From positions 2,753,716 through 2,817,715 of the forward strand of contig JARFIW010000995.1 in the NCBI GenBank assembly GCA_036346225.1: DNA of 64,000 bases, in the 5' to 3' direction. The position numbers were made by a program, and so were the translations under genes. Source of the stretch: Platerodrilus igneus. Taxonomy: Eukaryota; Arthropoda; Insecta; Coleoptera; Lycidae. How positions within the stretch are numbered: the stretch's first letter is position 1; each line of letters opens with the position of its first letter. Below, piece after piece: positions 25,034-35,209 of this stretch. The notes under the pieces were generated by a model. The model was not told the DNA's origin. It saw nothing but the letters and a program-made list of their open reading frames with translations, and did not search any database.

Positions 25034-25060
25034 TATGTATATATATATATATATATATTG
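25034..25060. repeat. Short (TA)n microsatellite
   Basis: About a dozen TA dinucleotides in otherwise unremarkable AT-rich DNA. Confidence 0.9.
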
Positions 25061-25389
25061 CTATGATACTTTCTAAATTATCATGCCCCTTTGTTGTGCG
25101 CCTTATTAATTTTGATATGTACTCTAAATTATTCGTGCTCCATCATTTGGACGACCATTTTAATATTTACTATGAATAAACAAGATTGTAATTATCTCCT
25201 CCGACGTTGGGCTGTCTTATTAATATTGCTATCAGTTCCCTCCAGAAACTTAACTGGATTTTATCTTGAAGCAACCTTGTCTGCCAATAGCAAAATTCCA
25301 TACGTTACCGCCTTGCGTGTTATCAACTTCCTATTCAACTCGTAGCTCCTCCTTGAACTATTTAAATCTTATGACCTCGGCTAGCATTT

Positions 25390-26994
25390 ATTTGGAATTA
25401 TGAAATTCATTTAATTTCGATTTTATATAATGAAACCAATATATTATGTACAGCTTTTGTAAATTATTTGAAATACACTTTTCAATTAGTTAATGTTATA
25501 AATCTCATTTATTAACAATCATCTACTATTTACTCAAAACCCAAAGTCATCAAAAAAAAACTATTATCCTTATCAACGAAGCGTAGAACGTTCTAAACTT
25601 GTTATCATATTACTCACTTTATACTTATGCAACTTCTTTTGTTGACTTTTTCACATTCATATCATATTAAGCAAATTCAATATTCAAAATAAAAAAATAT
25701 ATAGAAAAATAAAATGTCTTATAACTAAGAAATCTGACCTGGTGTATTTTCTTCACATCAACGCTTCCATTTGAATAAAAATTATCTTCCCCCAATTCAG
25801 GATTACATTTAAATTATTGCCAATACCCTATGGACTACATTAATTTATTCAACCCAATTTATTGTCGTTTCATTTCAGACTTATAACTTCTTATCAATCA
25901 ATTTCTTCCAACTTCGAATTGTATTATTCTTCCCCCAGACTTAGAAATTGTAGTTTGTTTTCCCCGTACTTCGAAATTGTAGTTTATTTTCCCCAGACTT
26001 CGAAATTGTCGTTTGTTTCCCCGGACTTCAAAATTGTATTACTGTTCCCCAGACTTCAAAGCCCTATTATTTTTATGTTTTAGTTTAAAATAAATTCATT
26101 AAAATGTACTTACGTTTAATCGGCAATTATAGTTTTCATCTTGGCACTTATTTTATCTTTCACTTTTAAAATTATTACGTATTACTTTATTTCATATCGA
26201 CGCACTTCGGCCTTTGTTGAGTTGCAAACTGTCTTCGTTATCACTGTGCCTGCTAATATATTTTTCCGTTCCCACTCCGTCAGTGGGTATGGTCTAGAAC
26301 TCGTCGCTTATTTGTGACCAATCAAATAATTACATTCAAAGTAGTTTCTGATGTAATTCTCCACGATTCCCAATAATTGTAAGCTGGTACCAGCTGTCTT
26401 CGTTATCAACATGCTGTGTTTTGATAGATCTAATTGCTTTTCCATAAACAACTGATGCAATTCGACTTTTAATTTTCATATTTACATGTGATTCACGCAA
26501 TTTTTAATCTGCTTTCTTATCAAAAATGGTTAGCTATTTGCACGCATTTACCTATGCTACCTGAAGCTCTATTTCTATCTCCGTATTAATCTAATTGTTT
26601 GGTACTCTTTTGAATTCGTGTCTAATTACACTTTATCGTTTACTTATAAATATACGCGTGCTTCCACTGAAAAATATTATTACTTGCTTTACCTAAATTA
26701 ACTAAACTTTATCTACAGAGTATTAAATATTTACTATTTACCTAATGAATGTCTTCCTGGTTTCTACGCTAACTATGCGTCTTCCTATGTTTATCTGCGA
26801 CGCTTAAAACTATTTATACTTTATATACAGGGTGTTGACTGCTTACTATTTACAAACTATCTCCATTTCTTAATTTTTCACTAAATAAGTGCAGTTTTCT
26901 GCTGCCTATGGTAATTTCTCATTTCTAAACGACCTTTACTATAAAGTACACCCTTAAACAACCCCTTATATATATATATATATATATATATATT
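25390..26994 (+). repeat. Unnamed dispersed repeat, copy 2, ending in (TA)n
   Basis: The most diverged of three copies. Shared landmarks with 21.9 and 27.2 kb: AAAGTCATCAAAAA, GTAGAACGTTCTAAAC, AAATCTGACCTG, then in the right part GTGTCTAATTACAC, TCTACAGAGTATTAAATATT, TATACAGGGTGTTGACTGC and CACCCTTAAACAACCCCTTA before a TA tract (26,966-26,994). A 32-bp minisatellite is embedded near 25.9-26.06 kb. No coding potential. Confidence 0.6.
25905..26064 (+). repeat. Minisatellite, ~30-bp unit, about five copies
   Basis: Successive units follow the pattern CCCCAGACTTCGAAATTGTAGTTTAT with variants (GTACTTCG, GGACTTCA). Unit lengths are 29-33 bp and not a multiple of three, so the open frame 25,862-26,083 across it is accidental. 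Confidence 0.85.
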
Positions 26995-27131
26995 GCTACG
27001 TAGTTTTCTCCCCATGTTGTTGCATCATATAAATTGATATGATAACGCCGTACTCGGTGTAATAAACGTTCTACTGAACTTCACCGCTCTGTTTCTCTCA
27101 AATCAATCTTTTACTTTTATTATGCCACGGC

Positions 27132-28762
27132 TAACCCTTTTAATTTACACAGAGTGCACAACGTTACGATGATCAATTTTCTTTCACCCCTTTATGATTT
27201 CCTGTGTGAATTAATACAACGAAGTCAATCAACATTCATATAATGAAAGGAAATAATATTTACAATTTTTTAAATTCTTTAAATACACCCTCCAATCAAT
27301 TAATATCATATGGATTATTTATCCCAAAATTTATATTCTTTTAGTTTAAAATAAAGTCACCAAAAACTACACCTTTACAAAAAAATCTGGAACGTTCGAA
27401 GCCTCTTTATGATTTATTACGTAAGTTTAAACGCATGCAATGTTCCTGTCGACTCTTTACAAGTTTTGGATAAATTGAATAAATTCAGTATTAAAATTTA
27501 AATTGAAAAGATTCCTTAAAATTAAGTAAATCTGAACTGTTATCTCCTGATATGTTGTTTCGTGTTGTGGATCAACACCTCCTTACTGTCTTCAATAGAA
27601 TACCAATGCTCTGTTTTGTTGAACCAATATTTCAGTACAGTTACCCCTTGTTTCCAAAATCACCTCTTGCTTTATTCGATATTTCTCTGTATATGCTTTG
27701 AATCTCTTTTCTTAAATACCACTTGAATTCGTGGGTTATTTAGTATTATATCAGAATTATACCATAAATAGTCCACAAATATACCAGAAGTATTGCTTTC
27801 GACGTAGATTAGAATTGTTTTAAAAGTGAACCAGAAATAGTCCAGAATTTGACTGGAAGCCGATTAGAAGCCCTATATGATTATAAATATTTAATTTAAA
27901 TTAATTACCCAATTTCTGCTCACGTTTTCTGAAAAAAAAAACCGGCAAAAACTCTTCATGTATTCTTAACGTCATTGTTGCACAGTACTATTTTTAGTAA
28001 AACATAAATTTTATTTATCTGACGCGTTGATTTCTAATTAAAAGTGATGTGGATTCAACGTGCTTCAAGTGGAAACTGAGCTGCCTTATCACCAGTGGGT
28101 GTTAAATAGCTTTTCCCACTACCTTTGGGTTGAGTTTCCAAGCAGTTTTGCAGATTGTCGCGATCAACCAGGTTTTCTTTAGTATTTCAAGCTGTTTTCT
28201 GATGAAACTCTCTCGGATTTCCGTGTCATGGTGTTTATTTGCCATCGTTGATACCTTATTATTTGTTATCGTGGCCAGACTTTCAACTTATGTCTGTTGT
28301 TTTGTATAGATAATGCTTTTGGATAATTGTACAAAAATAAATGATGTAACTCTAGTTCTGTTTTCGTTCATGTATTTATTTATTTGAAAATGCGTTTTTT
28401 TATCAAAGCGCTCATGGTTCCAGCGTTATTGCATGAAGATTTATAAGGTTTCATCTTATCTTCAGCGTATTTATTTTATAAACTTGTATAACACTTCTCA
28501 GCGTATGTTTAATTACATGTACAATTATTTCTCTGCTGAATACGCGTTCTATTGCTGAAAGATATGTTAACTGGCATCGTTTAAAGTTAATTACGGTCTA
28601 TATACAGAGTGTTAAATGCTTACTATTCACATAATGTACAAATTACTTATTTTTTTCTAAATAAATGCAGTTTTCTGATTTCCATTGCTATTTACAGTTA
28701 CTAGTCGACCCTTACTATTCAATACACCCCTAAACAACCCCTTATCACAGCATTATATATAT
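27132..28762 (+). repeat. Unnamed dispersed repeat, copy 3
   Basis: The longest copy. It begins ACACAGAGTGCACAACGTTA and tracks copy 1 through TCCCAAAATTTATATTC, AAAGTCACCAAAAACTAC, CTGGAACGTTCGAAG, and TGTGGATCAACACC. It then has about 800 bp not seen in copy 1 (27,630-28,470) and returns to shared text at ACACTTCTCAGCGTATGTTT, GTCTATATACAGAGTGTTAAAT-like and CACCCCTAAACAACCCCTTA. A palindromic element abuts its right end. No coding potential. Confidence 0.6.
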
Positions 28763-29035
28763 ATAAAATCAGATGTATCTGTAAACAAACTTTTATGAAA
28801 ATAATAAAAGCTTATTGACGAATATAAATCGGGCTAGTAGTTATATAGCCATTAACAAAACAAAAGCTTTATTACTTCACAGGGGAGGAAACATCCACAG
28901 TGTTTCCTTCCCGTAATGTAATAAAGCTATTGTTTTGTTAATGGCTATATAACTACTAGCCCGATTTGTATTCGTCAAAAAGCTCTTATTATTTTCATAA
29001 GAGTTTGTTTACAGATACATCTTATTTTATATATC
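28763..29035. mobile_element. Palindromic MITE-like element (~270 bp)
   Basis: Left arm (28,763-28,873) and right arm (28,917-29,035) are near-perfect inverted repeats: ATGTATCTGTAAACAAAC pairs with GTTTGTTTACAGATACAT, and CGGGCTAGTAGTTATATAGC pairs with GCTATATAACTACTAGCCCG. The centre also folds, with GGAAACA and TGTTTCC around ATCCACAG. The whole element can form one long hairpin. There is no coding capacity. A terminal AT-rich edge hides any short target duplication. Confidence 0.88.
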
Positions 29036-29076
29036 GTTTTACACAATTTCTCATTGCGGACTGCAAATAACTTGTC

Positions 29077-29080
<4 letters not shown>

Positions 29081-29121
<41 letters not shown>
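29081..29121. repeat. (TA)n microsatellite
   Basis: About 20 TA dinucleotides just right of the palindromic element. Confidence 0.95.
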
Positions 29122-29125
<4 letters not shown>

Positions 29126-29149
29126 TACGCAAAATACTAATTATTATGA

Positions 29150-29448
29150 GTAGACATTTTACGCATCTCACTAAGAAAATTATCAATACGAAAGGCTCAT
29201 TGATTTTCATTCAATTTAACAGAAAAAATTGCATTAATCTCGAAAATTCACGCATATGTTTATATTATGCGGATGTATCTATTTGTAATGTGAAAGTGGG
29301 CTTTATATTAATTAAATGGCTAAACATTTTACGCATTTATCTAAGAAAATTATCAAGAACAAAAGGCTTATTTATTTTCATTATGTCAAAGTGGAAAAAA
29401 TGATTTAATTTTGAAAAATCACGCAAATTTTAATATTATGAGGAAGAT
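29150..29448 (+). repeat. Diverged tandem duplication, ~175-bp unit
   Basis: Unit 1 (from about 29,150) and unit 2 (from about 29,325) share ACATTTTACGCAT, CTAAGAAAATTATCAA, AAAGGCT, TGATTTTCATT or TTATTTTCATT, GAAAATTCACGCA and TTATATTATG. The open frame 29,146-29,403 spans both but the units are not in a conserved reading frame. Confidence 0.75.
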
Positions 29449-29449
29449 T

Positions 29450-30955
29450 CAATTCCCAATTGTAACAGTATGATTCCCTGTTACGAGCTTAGGACGTTAG
29501 GCACCTTTATGCGAATGCCTTACTCTGCTTAAAGAGTGAGAGCAAGGGGTCCTTTGTGATCCCATCATGTAAGATTAAGAAGGGCTGTGCAGTTCAGCTT
29601 GTTTATGCAAAGCACAGTTCCACGCATCGCCCTGCTTCTCTTTCTTAGTGTTGGGGTGGACGATGAATTGCTTTGGTGTTTTAACAAGGTCGTGACTAGT
29701 TTGCTCAACTGGCAATTGAAGTGTTTCAAATCCTGTATTGGGTAATATTTTTCTGATGCTACTAATAGAATTTCACCTATAAGGATGTAAATTATTTGGC
29801 AGCTAGAAAGAAATATACTTTCAAAGCTTTCCAATTTATTGAAAGCGCAGTATTGTACTACAGTCGGAATTCTAAGCTTTTAATGGTTGGAGCTTCCTGA
29901 TAAATTTGCGCTGGCATTAGTAATTATACTTTCAATTAGAGTGATGCATTAGTACGCAATGCTATCTAGAAATATTGTATTATAAGTAGATACTTATGAG
30001 AATTCTCCTTTCCGTGTGGTATTTTAAAGTTTTACTCTAGAAATATTTGAGTACCGGAAAATTCGATATCTAAGGTCAACAGGTGTCAAAGCTAATTAGT
30101 TGCCAACGTATTTACCAATCACCATTACTTTAATATAACTGGTTCGTCTTGAGTGCATTTAATTTGGATTAATGAATAATTTAAGCATCCGTCTAAGATA
30201 TTTAACAAGCATTTTTTTTAACTTATGGCATTCTTATTGACTGTAATGCTATTAACCTTACTTTGAAGCCAAGGTGTTGTTAAGTGATTCACAATCTTTG
30301 GTTGTCAAGTTATGTTTTATTACTACTTTATTTTTTAAGGAAGTGCCTTATTACGGTGTTTTTAAATTACTTAACTGTAGATGCTCTTACAGCGAAATTC
30401 AAAAACCCACTAGGTAATTCAAGGGCAAGCTCTCATTGCGCTGTCATTGTTTAATCAATTCAAATAGTTGTTCTTTCATTTAAAAACTTAAAACAGGATT
30501 ACGATTGAGTGTTTCGAGCAAGTGTTATACAAGTTACGACCAGGTGAAAGCTGTATTTATCTGGTTCTATATTAGGTAGCAGGTAGAAGCACAACAACAA
30601 TTCGGAAAGACGATTGGGAAGTATAACCTGACTAAAAATGTATATGGTAGCACCATACCAAAACATACGGTGCCGCAAACGCCAAAAAATTTGGAGAAAT
30701 TTAAGGAAATACTCTAATTATATAGATAATCATATCTTAAGAGAAGCATATTTTGGAAAACGCTCAGTATATTGAATTATAGATGCATAAAAACGTGATT
30801 GAAGGAGTTTTCATTCTTAACCACGCAGAAATAATGTTTTAGGTAAAAACAATGGTATACTCCGCGCGTAGAGGGCAGTTTTTTGTTATAAAGTACTCGA
30901 TTGCTTAAAATAAACTTTTCAAAAGATTATAAAACGCATTGAATTTCATTTTATA
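29450..30955. other. No gene recognised
   Basis: A slightly GC-richer stretch at 29,460-29,680 resembles neither a tRNA nor a known coding domain. The 89-codon minus frame 29,565-29,834 has no recognisable motif. The remainder is AT-rich. Confidence 0.5.
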
Positions 30956-30959
30956 TAAA

Positions 30960-31150
30960 AGCTCCTATCATTTTCTAGCCCGCTTCTCCTACTCCAAATT
31001 TCACAGCCATACAGTACTGTGTTCAACACATTTGCTTTCAGTAACTTTTTCCTTAACTTTGTTTGTTATCTCCGAATACAGCAGCTGCTCTTTCTTGTTA
31101 AATACAGCAGAGCCTGTGCTACTCTTTTATTTTATATCTTTAGTACTTTT
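30960..31150 (-). mobile_element. RTE-like LINE fragment
   Basis: The plus-strand text CGCTTCTCCTACTCCAAATT, CACAGCCATACAG, CTTTCTTGTTAAATACAGCA and TTATATCTTTAGTACTTTTC matches the RT C-terminal region of the LINE copies at 16.45-16.61 and 41.79-41.97 kb. Short and broken. Module M follows directly. Confidence 0.7.
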
Positions 31151-31154
31151 CTCC

Positions 31155-31375
31155 TTTTATTGTTCTCTAAAAATATACCCTATTACACAGATATTTAATG
31201 GTATGAGAAGGGGGTTAAGCAGCCCGACGGCTACTAAAATCCTCCACCACTTAATCACTTGCCGAATCTATAGTTTTGCAATCACTCCTTTGGTACATTC
31301 AACATTTAATGAGGATATTGCAAAAGCAATACCTGTAGTTGTTTAGAATAATCATCAGGTTTAAATACAATTACT
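31155..31375 (-). repeat. Module M, copy 3
   Basis: Recognised by ATTTAATGGTATGAGAAGGG, GTTAAGCAGCCCGACGGCTA, CACTTGCCGAATCTATAG, ACCTGTAGTTGTTTAGAATA. It sits between a LINE fragment and the 3' end of a second minus-strand LINE piece, as at 15-16 kb and 40-41 kb. Confidence 0.75.
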
Positions 31376-31380
31376 TTATT

Positions 31381-31975
31381 CACCATTAAATTTCCGTACT
31401 AGAACAAGTTGGACGTGAACCTCCGTTGATTTCTATTTTTAGTTAACCTACACATGTCCCTGAAATTCCTACAGCGTACTTCTTTCACTATCTGTGTGCA
31501 ATAGTCCAATCTAGATCTACCTTCACTTCTCTTTTTTCATTTCTCTGTTTCTAATATATTCTCCGCACTATTCCTTCATGCTTTAATGTGTCCTATCATT
31601 CTAGCTTTTCTATTGTTTTACCGTTTTCCACATATTTCTTTCTTCCCTTACCATTTCTAGAACCTTTTGGTTCTTAGCTTTGTCTGTTCTTAATATCTTC
31701 ATCATACGTCTGTAGCACCACATTTCAAACGCTTCTATCTTTTTCCTGTCCGCTTCTCCTTCTGTCCAGGTTTCACAGCTGTACAGCGATGTGCTCCACG
31801 CATATGTTTTTTCATTGTTTCTTAGTATGTTGGCTTTGATCATTGTAATTGCATTTTCTTGTTATATGCCACACCGTTTTGTGATAATCTTTGTTTTATA
31901 TCTTTAGCACTTTCCCTATCTTGCGTTCTTTGATTTCCTAGAGAGAAGAAATTTTTAACCTCTTGCGAGTTTTCG
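31381..31975 (-). pseudogene. RTE-like LINE fragment, RT C-terminal end
   Basis: On the minus strand, 31,610-31,843 encodes a segment with YSCETWTEGEADRKKIEAFE and a following MWCYRRMMKI block. This is the post-RT region in which RTE-like proteins carry a C..TW....D...EA.EMW motif. It continues into the terminal NILE.E block near 31,560. The copy stops upstream at about 31,975, so it keeps only the last fifth of the protein. Confidence 0.8.
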
Positions 31976-31984
31976 GTTCCTGTT

Positions 31985-32062
31985 TTTCCAGCAGTCTATC
32001 CGTGTAAATAGTGAGAAAATAGTATGAATTATTAAAATTATAATGTCAGAATTAAATTATGT
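31985..32062 (+). repeat. Direct repeat left of the pol fragment
   Basis: AGCAGTCTATCCGTGTAAATAG, followed after ~20 bp by AAAATTATAATGTCAGAATT and AAATTATG. The same two blocks recur in order at 33,545-33,710, on the far side of the 32.3-32.9 kb pol fragment. They could be LTR remnants or two insertions of another repeat. Confidence 0.5.
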
Positions 32063-32307
32063 TGCATTGCAGAACGTGCAAGACAACGACAAGTTTTAGA
32101 ATGTTTAAAACGGTACGATGATCGCCCAGACATAGAAATAATAAATAATCCTTCTACGTTTATTCAGACGATTTTTTGAAGGAATTTATTAAAAATGGTA
32201 AGCACTCTGACCGGAATGATAATAAAAATGTACTTCCGATTATTAAAATAAAATTGAAGATGTAAATGTAAAGCGTTGATTGATACACAGCAGAATGTTC
32301 TTTAATT

Positions 32308-32940
32308 GTGGAAGAGTTTATAAAGAAGAATAATGATAATTTAAAATATAAAATCATTCCAATGAAAGGTAGTAACTTGATAGCACCAAATAATAAAAGA
32401 TTTGCAATTATAAATAAAAAAGCGATTTTGAAAGTTGAATTATGTAACTTAAATGAAACGGAAAAATTTGTAGGTAGTACAGGACTCAAATTTGATTGCG
32501 TTGTGTGTATAAATCTCATAACGAATATGAGAATTTGTATAATTGTCAAAAGCAGCATTATTATTGAAAATGATGTGAATTTATGTTGGAATGAAGAGTT
32601 AGAGTTCAATGAGGATGTTGACTGCATTAATTTGAATCAAGTTGAAAGTGATAATTTAGAGATAGATAGTGATGCAGTATTTATCAAGGGTCCGGGTGAG
32701 ATTGGAGAGGAAGGAGTTTCTTTATTAAATAAATACTCGAGGTTGGTGGATTCAAAATCAAGGTTTGATAGTTGTCAAGTTTATAAATTAGAAGTCCCAA
32801 ATACAAAGACGTTTCGTTTGAAAATGTATGCAGTTCCTTTAGCTTATAAGGATCAAGTTAATGAGGATTCACAGCTCCTGTTGAAACAGGAGATAATAGA
32901 AATGTTATCAACGCATATTAGTGGTAGTAATGGAAAATAA
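32308..32940 (+). CDS. Ty3/Gypsy pol fragment (210 codons, open)
   Basis: An uninterrupted plus-strand frame. Its last ~70 residues (GVSLLNKYSRLVDSKSRFDS, then YKLEVPNTKTF and AVPLAYKDQVNEDSQLLLKQ) resemble the linker and N-terminal edge of Ty3/Gypsy reverse transcriptase, where an LL.KY pattern precedes the P......V..EI..LL..GII entry block. The first half (AIINKKAILKVELCNLNETE, INLITNM) resembles the region after the retropepsin. Neither the protease DTG nor the RT catalytic motifs are present. There is no good start context and the frame ends at TAA 32,938, so this is a fragment rather than a host gene. The antisense frame 32,160-32,627 is a shadow. Confidence 0.55.
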   Translation: MEEFIKKNNDNLKYKIIPMKGSNLIAPNNKRFAIINKKAILKVELCNLNETEKFVGSTGLKFDCVVCINLITNMRICIIVKSSIIIENDVNLCWNEELEFNEDVDCINLNQVESDNLEIDSDAVFIKGPGEIGEEGVSLLNKYSRLVDSKSRFDSCQVYKLEVPNTKTFRLKMYAVPLAYKDQVNEDSQLLLKQEIIEMLSTHISGSNGK

Positions 32941-33544
32941 ATATATGAAATACACAGGTTTCTCTGTCGAAGAGCAGAATTTTCAATAAAAGTTGATTTA
33001 TTTGGTTTGTTTTATTTTTTTACAGCTGCGTTAGACAAAGCCACGCCGTGTATTCAAGGATTATATAAGGAATTTAGTATTCAATACGTAGAGAAATGTT
33101 TATAATTAGTCAGAATGTATAACAATACTCTATTCATTTGGTCATAGTTTTAAGAGAGCGAGATGTTGCGTTTAAGTTAAATTTAAGGATGGGTGAATTT
33201 TTGTTGAAAGAAGTTAAGTAGTAAAGTTTAAATAATAAATGTTTACTCGTATTCACGCAAAGCGATGCCTGTGCATAGTTTATTCAGGACACATGTGAAA
33301 TGTAATAGTTTCATGAACAGAAAAAAGTTCATTTGAGTAGAATACAACAATTTCATGAGTAAAATAATTCTTTGGAATCTTTCTTATATAAAGTACTTAT
33401 ATGTAAATAGTTAGTGTAGTAAACTATCAATTAAAATAAACAAAAAGAAGGGGTTGCTCCACTTCAACTACATTCATTCGCAATTTCTTTATTTTCTTTT
33501 GGGGGAAACAATGATGTGGATTTCAATGGGAAATGATTTTCTCT

Positions 33545-33710
33545 AGCAGCATATCCGTGTAGATAGCATTTGTAATTAAAATTTCTAATATTTATACTAA
33601 ATCAACTAATTTATGCAGCGCAAAATTACAGAATATGAATAACATCAGTCGCAAAATATTACATAAAAAGTAGGAATTATTCGAATTATAATGTCAGAAT
33701 TAAATTATGA
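33545..33710 (+). repeat. Direct repeat right of the pol fragment
   Basis: AGCAGCATATCCGTGTAGATAG, then ~90 bp of insertion relative to the left copy, then GAATTATAATGTCAGAATTA. Pairs with 31,985-32,062. Confidence 0.5.
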
Positions 33711-34369
33711 AGGTTAAGAAGGTTTATTTTAGGGAATTAGAACAAAATCATAGATAAGATTTATTAATTTGTAAACATTCTCACAATGGAAACACTCATT
33801 AATTCAAGGATACAATATGTTCTTGGGAAACGCTCAAAATATAATATCAAATACAAAACAACAAGATAAAAATCGTAATCTGTCCTATTTAGCGTGTTTA
33901 TGAAGAGATTATGCAACCAACATGTGGTGTTAAACAATATTATTGGAACAAAAGTCCAAATACTCTGCTATTTTGTAAGGCGGGTATATTTAAATTGGTC
34001 ATTATGTTTTTGTTTCAGTTTAAGGTTAATAAAGTCGAAAACAGTAAGAAATCATATGCATTATAGTCGTTAGAAGCGTATAAAAATTCTTTATATGTTG
34101 AGAAATCTAAACACTACAAGTGCTGGGATCCAATGGTATTAATAAATACATCACACGATTAAAATCGTATATATACCAGACACAATTTACGAAGGAAGGA
34201 TTTTGTTCTGTGATTAATTAAAGTAAAGGTGAGCACGTCTATATGTGCGTGAAGAATATAGTGAATTCAATTAAATATTTTAAATAAACTTAGTAATATC
34301 TTTTAAGTATTACAGAAAGCTGTTCAACAAATGTAAGAGGTAAGAATTCATTTAATTGATATTCATACA

Positions 34370-34535
34370 AAATTTTTAATGATGGTCAGGAGCAGTAGTA
34401 TTTAAATGGAGGTACTTTAAATGGTGATCAGGAAAAGTTAACTCTAAATGATAATTAAAAAATGAGGTAATTTTAAATGGTGGCCAGATAAGCTTGTAAT
34501 TTTAAATGATAATCAGAATAATGTAAAGTAATCAT
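34370..34535 (+). repeat. Imperfect tandem repeat around TTTAAATGGTGATCAG
   Basis: Words of the type TTAATGATGGTCAGGA, TTTAAATGGTGATCAGGA, TTTAAATGGTGGCCAGATAA and TTTAAATGATAATCAGAATA recur four times with irregular spacing. Surrounding sequence (33.7-35.2 kb) shows no gene. Confidence 0.6.
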
Positions 34536-35165
34536 AATCCAATCGGAAGCATCACTTGTGGTGGTTGGGATACCAAGTACAACAACCGACGGCTTCAAAT
34601 TCTATAAACAAGTTTAGAAATGTTACCCCATTTTAAATGCTTCGTGAACATTGATATGTGATGCTGATATTTGAGTACTTATTTTTGTATCATGAATATT
34701 GATTATGGTATGTAAGGTGAATTTTACACGTATCTGAAAGCTAAAGCTTTAACTGTGATTTTCATGGGGATGTTTGTGTCCAAGTAAATTCGTTTCCATT
34801 ACGCTGACGTAGTCATATGTATTTCAAATTTTAAGCAACTGTGTGAAAATTGACAGTTTGATAAATCGACCTTTATAAAATTTTCATTATTTTAAAAGAT
34901 AATATAACGTTGATTACGTAATTAATTTTGAAATTATTGATTAAAAATAACTTGTCTGAATGTAACATTTAAAACAATTGCAAATATGTCGCATTAATTA
35001 AAACTATTTGATTGAGCTTTAACTTTAACTTCTAATAATAAAACTTTAAACCTGGAAATTCTACAAACTATAGAAAAAGCTTTCATATCTGCCATTTAAA
35101 GAGATATTCGGTTACAAGCTAGCAATTCAAGGGCGTGCCACTACATTCTTATGTTTCACAATTAC

Positions 35166-35168
<3 letters not shown>

Positions 35169-35207
<39 letters not shown>
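35169..35207. repeat. (TA)n microsatellite abutting an LTR
   Basis: TA dinucleotides ending exactly where the LTR text TACTCAAATTTAGACC begins. Confidence 0.95.

Positions 35208-35209
<2 letters not shown>

Noticed and set aside
29460..29680. GC-richer stretch as exon or RNA gene
   Set aside because: No frame, splice sites or fold that I could support.
32160..32627. 155-codon minus-strand frame
   Set aside because: Antisense to the plus-strand pol fragment; its hydrophobic Leu/Ile/Phe/Ser composition is the expected complement of an AT-rich Lys/Asn/Glu-rich frame.
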